DNA of 64,000 bases from Daphnia pulex (lineage: Eukaryota; Arthropoda; Branchiopoda; Diplostraca; Daphniidae). The stretch is from positions 7,679,001 through 7,743,000 of the forward strand of contig NC_060026.1 in the NCBI RefSeq assembly GCF_021134715.1, given 5' to 3'. Below the pieces are notes generated by a model. The model saw nothing but the letters and a program-made list of their open reading frames with translations. It did no database searches and was not told the DNA's origin. The stretch's first letter is position 1, and each line of letters opens with the position of its first letter. Shown here piece by piece: positions 58,201 to 64,000 of the stretch. Both the position numbers and the translations under genes were made by a program.

Positions 58201-61200
58201 GCTACCCAAAATCAATCCAAAAATATGCGCATCGTTGAAGGGTTTCACACTTCATTGGCAACAAAATTTAAAAAAAAGTTATAAGGAAATTAAACCAGGT
58301 AATTCTCGGTGTTTCAAATGAAGTCCATGTTATTGATCTTGAGGGAAAAACAACGAAATATCAATATAAAATAATTAAAGTGACGAAATCCACATGGCCA
58401 AGAAAAGAGGTGTGGATTTCTTTGTTTTTTTTTAGCGTACGGTGAGCGATTTTAGGGTGCGCTGTGCCTGGGCACCGCGCCCCAAAAAAAGGAAATCCAT
58501 ACCCCTTTTTTCTTTGCCATGTAGATTTCCTCACTTTCTTTAATTGTTTTTAAATATTTCGGCATTTTTTCCTTAAAATCAATAACATGAACCTTGGGAA
58601 ATAAATAATTCTACACATTTGAAATTTTGAAAATTAAAAAACAAATTACATCAAATCGAAAGCTTCAAAAAGGTAAGACCCCAAGTTAAACTAGGCCCTC
58701 TAGTTACACACCCGACCAGAGTTGCCGATAGTTGACGATTCCAGTTTTCGTCCCTTTTTGGCAGTCGGTGGCTCTGGAAAAGTACGTGTACCATATATTC
58801 CTATAACATGGCAATGAAGTCGTAGATAATCCTTCAACCATACGCATATTTTTGGTTAGATTTTGGACAGTGTTAAGTCCCATAAAAAATGTTATGATAG
58901 TGTCACGGGAAAATGCAGATTTCAAAAAAAAAAATTACACTCCTCCAATTTTTAATGTTTTTGAGGACATACTAAGTTAAACAATGTGTCATTTTCAAGC
59001 GAAATAAATATCAACCTTTTCTGTGAATTTTCAAAAAAGGGTGATTTTGACACTTTTTGCATTTTGTGGATTTAATTAAATTTTTCTACTTCAGTTGGGA
59101 TCAACATCTTTAACGTACTTAAACAACAAGTGTTGTAATACAAATAATCCGTTATAAAAAATATGAAAAACTTGTTTAGTCTACCTAGCGCATAGTTCAA
59201 AGTAGGGTAAGTTTAAGTGTTCGGAAAGATGGTGCTGCCACTTGGGTCGTTCGATACCGACGCGATTTTTTCTAAAATTAAGTTTTTAATTTATTACTCC
59301 ACTATCGCGTTTTGATCAGTTGTTTTCCTTTTGTTTTAATTTAAAATGCCAAAAATTACAATTAAAATGAGTACGGTATCAGCAGACAGCAGTGTACGAA
59401 AAATATAAATCGATGCCGCGCCCACCCATCGTCTAATTTCTTCAAACCCTTAAAACAAAATCTTATTTTACCTATATTATAGAATTATCATTTAAAAAAT
59501 TAAATCGGGAATATGATAGCGGCAAGGTTTGCCCGTTTTGGAGTGGAATGTCCCATACATTAATAATATATAATTAATGCTTAACACACCTGAATTACGA
59601 TTTGTTGAACAACAGTGAGATTTAATTTAGCTCCAGATCTTCGGTAATTCCTTAAATTAGAATCCAATGCCCCTAAAGGTGCGAGGTCTAAAACTAGCGC
59701 CAAGGGTTCGGTACACAAACCAACTAGAGGGACTATATTCGTGTGACGCAACGTTAACAGAATTGCCAATTCCTGTCTAGCAGTACAATAGGCCTTGCAC
59801 GCATACCTGTAAATTTATATACTCAGATGCAATAATGAAAAACAAGTAGTATAAATGCACAACAATACTCACTGTAAAGGGTCTCTTTCCCATTGATTGA
59901 TAGCAGCCTGAATTACAACATACAATATCATTACATGACAATAAATTGAATTAAAATGTTAAGATTACTTTGTATATTTGAATGACTGAAGGTCTGGCTT
60001 CATGGCCAGGATCAATGGGCTGAAGCATTTTTACTGCTACCTCTGCATTCGGATTTCCGTTAATATTTGCTGTAGCACGATAGACAAACCCGAACGCTCC
60101 TCGACCTAGGAGGGTGCCTCTTTTTAGATTTTGACCGTTGACAATATTCCGCTCTCCAATGTCCATGAACATCTTGTATGTGACAAAATCATTGGAAAAT
60201 CAATCAAGATCATTTTATGTTAAGAATTCTTAATTTTACCGTATCCGGTGCCACTTGAGCTAAGTGAATATCGTTGTGAATAGGGCAATGCACATGGCGA
60301 TTTTCGTGGCTCTGCAAAATGCACTCCTCTATGGTGAAAGAGTAAACTGTTTCAGAATGCGAGGAATGAGGCCGAAGTAATTCATGGATGTTAGAATGGT
60401 CCTCCGTTGAGGTTTTACGACTAAAAAATTACAGTATAGCTTAAAATGATGGAATCCACTTTTTTTTAAATCCGTACAAGCTACCTTAGTACTGGAGATT
60501 CTTGACCCACACCAGAGTCAGCACCATCTGATCTGGCACTATTGCGGGATCCACGCGCAACTGGTTCGGTTTTTGGCGGAAAGAACTGATGGTTTTCTTG
60601 AGGGCGTTCATGCGGACTGTCGGCAGGTGGATGCACGCCACAGAGGCACATGGGACATGGAACTACGCGTGTGACAAGATATTTTCCTTCAGAAGTGTGT
60701 ACAAATCTGGTACCTATTTTCAAGCAAATGGCAATTTAAAGAAAATGGGGTGCAGCTGGCTCGCAAGTGGAAGCGCAGGCGGAAAAAGTTCACAGGAAAT
60801 ACCTAATATGGGATACCAGTCTTCGAGGAGAGTATCAATATGATCAACAGCAATTGTCAAAAGTTTCGTGACGCTACAATAAAAGTAAGTAAAGTTATGA
60901 GAATCCCGACTATTCCGACTAAGAAATGTTTAGCATTTTACCTTTCTACGGATGGTTCTAATGCAAACGTTTGATAGCCTTGGACAGAGTTCTTTTGGAA
61001 TGGTTGGACATCGGGTCTATCAAAAATAGGTTTACGTATTGCAATGGTTTCATTGGGAAGAAAGATTTCAATCATAGCTGTTGAAGAAGTATCCAATTCA
61101 GACCAATGACCCTCTTGTTTTGCAATAAATCTGAGAGAGGGAAAAAACGTTGGTTTAATTCACTAGAAATAAGCATTTGAAACTGACCGAAATGCCCGGT

Positions 61201-64000
61201 AATCAAACGGACTGACACCGACGCGATTAGCGACTTCTTTAATTCGGAGCAATGTAGTGCCGAGGTAATGTAACTCAATGCCAGTTTGCCAACATCGCCA
61301 TTCAGCTTTCCATTCCAAACTTTGTGTTAACTCAGCGTCCACCTAGACGTTAAGACATGATTGAAAACTTTCTAATCAGGCAAACCACAAATTGTTATGA
61401 ACTTACATGACGAGGAACATTAAAGTACGAACGGAGTGTATCAACAATGTTATCCTCAGCTAATAATCGAGTTATAAGACGCGACCAGAACCCTGTGGGG
61501 ACGTACGAAAGCAGCAGCAACCTATAGATAGCTGTTTCCATATCAGACTGGAAACTTATTTCACATCTGTCATCCGTAACTTCAGAGACAAGAAAAATGT
61601 AATATTAAACATCAAAACTTGCTTCCTAAAATATGACAAAAGTGTGTATGTCTTTTCTTGTCCTTACCTGATTCTTCGGCAGAAAATACTTTCGCCCCAT
61701 GGGCTGCTGCTGCTGCTGAACCGGGTCTGGATGGCATGGAAACAGCTCTGTTAAATCTAGGACCCTTCCTCGGTCGCGATGCTCTTCCCCTTGATCGAAC
61801 CGGAATCTATTAAAATTATGAAAAATGCAACTTTATTTAATTGGGAAAAAATTATTTAATTTAATTTTGCAAGCAATTTTACCTTAACACGAACATCAGA
61901 ACCCGGTAAACCATAAGCTGTCTGATCTTCAGTAGGTAACAACGAAGGAATAAGTAAAGTTCTTGAGTCCCAAGTTAACGCTACTTCAAATTTGTTCAGC
62001 AGGTTAACGACATAAGCTTGAGCTTCTGTAGGAGCACTGGTCGATGATCGAAAAACCAGCTGCAAATCCTCCAGTCTCATAATACCTGTTTTGAGATAAC
62101 GTTATATTGGGGTTGTAATAAGTTAAAACAAATAAAAGATTTATGGACCATTTGGTGCAAAAGGGTTGATTTCTCGAATGGTGACTACATGGGCAAGCAT
62201 ATCGCATAGCCACTGTGGGTCCAGAAAATAGAGATCCTTTAGAGTTGCATCTTCGTAATGAAGCATAACACCATTTTCGTGGAGAAACGCTGTGGCCTAA
62301 AATTAAATATTTTAATTAATAAATAAACATAAAAAATGACTACAATTTAAATCATCATCGTACTTGATTTAATTCAGCCGTATCTCTGAAAGACATTCGA
62401 AATCGCGAGTTCATTATGTGAGCCACACCAATACGGTATCGCTCGGAAGAAAGGACAGGATCACGACCATTATTTTTTTGTTCGGTAGCGAGAAGACCAA
62501 TGACGTCTTCTAACGCCAGATAAGTTGCAGGAATACGCTGCTCCAACATGCGTTCTTTACTACCTAGGAACACAAAATTTGATTTCCAATTTAATTTCGA
62601 AAGAGATATGCCATCTGCAAAGGGAAAAACCTTAACTTACCTGGGAGTTTCAAGCTGAAAACTGCATCATAAATCAGGTTGCATAAAAGACGAACGTTAT
62701 GTCTTGTGCGGCAACTGATCTCTATGGTATCTAAAACTCGAGGTAAACCACATTTTTCTGCATCCACTATGTTAATAAATCTGAGACAACAAAAAAATCA
62801 GAAATATTCGTAATATACAGTTAATTGCAGTCATTACCGATCACGAACAAGCTGTTGGAGATCCTCGGAATATGAAGAGGGAAAAGTGTCCTTTACCAAG
62901 TCGAAATGGGTCCCAACAATCAAAACGGGTGAATTGGGTGCTCTTGCCTAAAATAATTGTCTTTTGTAAACACACATGGCAAGACGCAATTTTTTTGTTT
63001 AGAGTTACTTGAATATTGACTAGCCAGTGAAATATTTCGTCGATTCCTTTTACTCCATCGGTGATGCGCCACAAGACAAGATAAAGACTACGTTTAGACA
63101 GGAAGTACTGATGAGTGGCATAATACTCTTTTTGACCAGCGAAATCCCAGGTTCTTCAATCAAAAGAAAAAAGAATTCAAATTAAAAATATTGAATGAGT
63201 CTATCAAAAAGTTGATACCGGAATGTGACGGGGCCGTGCCCTTTTACTTTCTTCTCATAAGTCCAATCACTAATGTCTACACCGACAGTAGATAAGTTCA
63301 CTCCACGCGGTGTTCGAGAATGAATATTCCTGTTGCCCATTCTTTTAGCCCAATGTTCTGGAGGCTTCTTTTTGTATGAGCCTGTGCCTTCTTGGCGTAA
63401 TTGTTCAAGTAAAGAAGTTTTTCCAATACCCTGAACCCCGACAAGCATGAGTCTACACAAGAATTTAGAAACATACAATATTAGGTACTCCATAAATTCT
63501 GCCGGATTGCAATAATACTTCATTCGGGCATAGGGGCGTGCATCTTCTAGTACGGATTTCAGATACCCCACAACATCCATTGTTTTATACTTTTTACTTT
63601 CGATCATTGAACGTAGTGGCTCTTGCAAATTACAGCCTCTTGTATTTAGATTCCACAATTTTGACAATAATCCCATTCGTGGCGGTAATTCAACTATGTC
63701 TATAAAGAAAATAAAAAATTCAGATAATCTGGCATATTTCATTTCATGTGGGAATAAGGGCGTACTGACCAGGATTTCCGCTGACGTTGAAAACGGAAAG
63801 ATTGTTTAATTCGTGAATCGCATTCGGAATTTCTCTAATCTTGTTGTTACTCACATCTAAAGCGCTTAAATTAGGAAAGAGCAGCTTAGATTTGTGAGAA
63901 GAGGACACATGCGTGTCCACATCGTCTTCAAATCCTTCGTCGAACCAGAGATGGATACCCGTCAGCTGATTATCTCCGAGGATTAAAGTGCGCACATTCT
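55256..64000 (-). CDS. Lrrk: LRRK: leucine-rich-repeat kinase, Roc-COR-kinase-WD40 (5' end outside)
   Basis: 28 exons. LRR 63770-64000; 63519-63699; Roc 63219-63452, 63009-63153 and 62838-62947 (P-loop GVQGIGKTS, TWDFAGQ, GTHFDLV); COR 62641-62780, 62364-62563, 62148-62296, 61883-62085, 61668-61806, 61407-61579, 61188-61342, 60942-61130 and 60803-60873; linker with paired Cys 60485-60713 and 60240-60420; kinase 59969-60172 (GRGAFGFVYR, VAVKM), 59873-59907, 59590-59806, 57366-57543 (IIYRDLKSENVL, DYG), 57228-57301 (APE), 57045-57167 and 56742-56981; WD40-like C-terminus 56507-56676, 56167-56430, 55772-56089, 55644-55708 and 55256-55579, stop at 55256. DYG in place of DFG and YRD in place of HRD are LRRK hallmarks. 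Exons join in phase with no stop seen. LRRK proteins act at membranes and microtubules, phosphorylating Rab GTPases in mammals. Confidence 0.95.
57598..59549. mobile_element. 1.95 kb inverted-repeat element inside an LRRK kinase intron
   Basis: Arms 57598-58125 and 58984-59549 pair at roughly 80 percent, starting ATTCCAC and AAACGGACAAACCTTGCC. They fill nearly the whole 2.05 kb intron between the exons ending at 59590 and starting at 57543. No coding content. Target duplication not evident. Divergence of the arms implies an old insertion tolerated by splicing. Confidence 0.75.
58326..58589. mobile_element. Nested 264-bp foldback in the LRRK intron
   Basis: Begins CATGTTATTGAT and ends ATCAATAACATG, with arms of about 110 bases (AAATCCACATGGC / GCCATGTAGATTT). 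It sits in the loop of the larger inverted-repeat element, and could be its own centre rather than a separate insertion. Confidence 0.6.

Overview
The window is nuclear DNA of an animal, most likely an arthropod and plausibly a branchiopod crustacean such as Daphnia. Introns are short (mostly 55-100 bases, GT-AG), a complete 3' part of an LRRK gene (Roc-COR-kinase-WD40) sits at the right end, and eukaryotic tRNA genes have pol III boxes and a tRNA-Arg(TCT) intron. The species is inferred; the eukaryotic nature is seen directly. Nothing prokaryotic was found.

Layout. (1) 52-16846: a head-to-tail array of six full and one partial copies of a 2.2-3.2 kb unit. It holds 40 full-length tRNA genes or near-genes (10 Arg-CCT, 6 Ser-CGA, 5 Ile-AAT, 6 Arg-TCT with intron, 7 Ser-TGA, 6 Lys-TTT), one truncated Ile gene and one tRNA-like relic. 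Some copies carry anticodon, T-loop or stem changes. (2) 16847-26900: a graveyard with a Tc1/mariner transposase relic, unidentified spliced coding fragments, a Myb/SANT-like gene on the minus strand, several foldback MITEs, and a decayed two-exon piece of an LRRK kinase. (3) 26900-28800: a broken Ty3/gypsy fossil. (4) 29253-35032: a complete Mutator-like (MULE) transposon, with a perfect 9-bp target duplication, about 1.0 kb inverted repeats, subterminal tandem repeats, and a spliced PHD-like/FLYWCH/MULE transposase that carries stops and frame changes.

(5) 35134-48165: the most interesting object, a roughly 13 kb element bounded by about 240-bp terminal inverted repeats. Its plus-strand gene starts with a THAP-type zinc finger. 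It continues through six very small exons, all phase 1-1 and all multiples of three, then the Helitron N-terminal region (DUF6570-like), a Rep/HUH nuclease and a PIF1-family helicase. A convergent minus-strand gene encodes an RPA70-like single-strand-binding protein and looks intact over six exons. A 1.03 kb foldback MITE has landed in the plus-strand gene. The combination of rolling-circle Rep/helicase, RPA, THAP domain and long inverted repeats does not match a textbook Helitron.

(6) 48530-51830: a second, more decayed Helitron-type helicase on the minus strand, broken by a 942-bp TA-flanked foldback element; a further 988-bp foldback element follows at 51993-52980. (7) 53600-54230: a broken gypsy-type gag fossil. 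(8) 55256-64000: LRRK on the minus strand, 28 exons in the window, 5' end outside. One intron is almost filled by a 1.95 kb inverted-repeat element.

Functionally, the tRNA array supplies pol III genes and LRRK is the only clearly recognised host protein gene. Nearly everything between is layered mobile DNA of at least four classes (Helitron-like, Mutator, Tc1/mariner-type MITEs, Ty3/gypsy). All splice sites and products are read by eye from the sequence; none was checked by alignment software.
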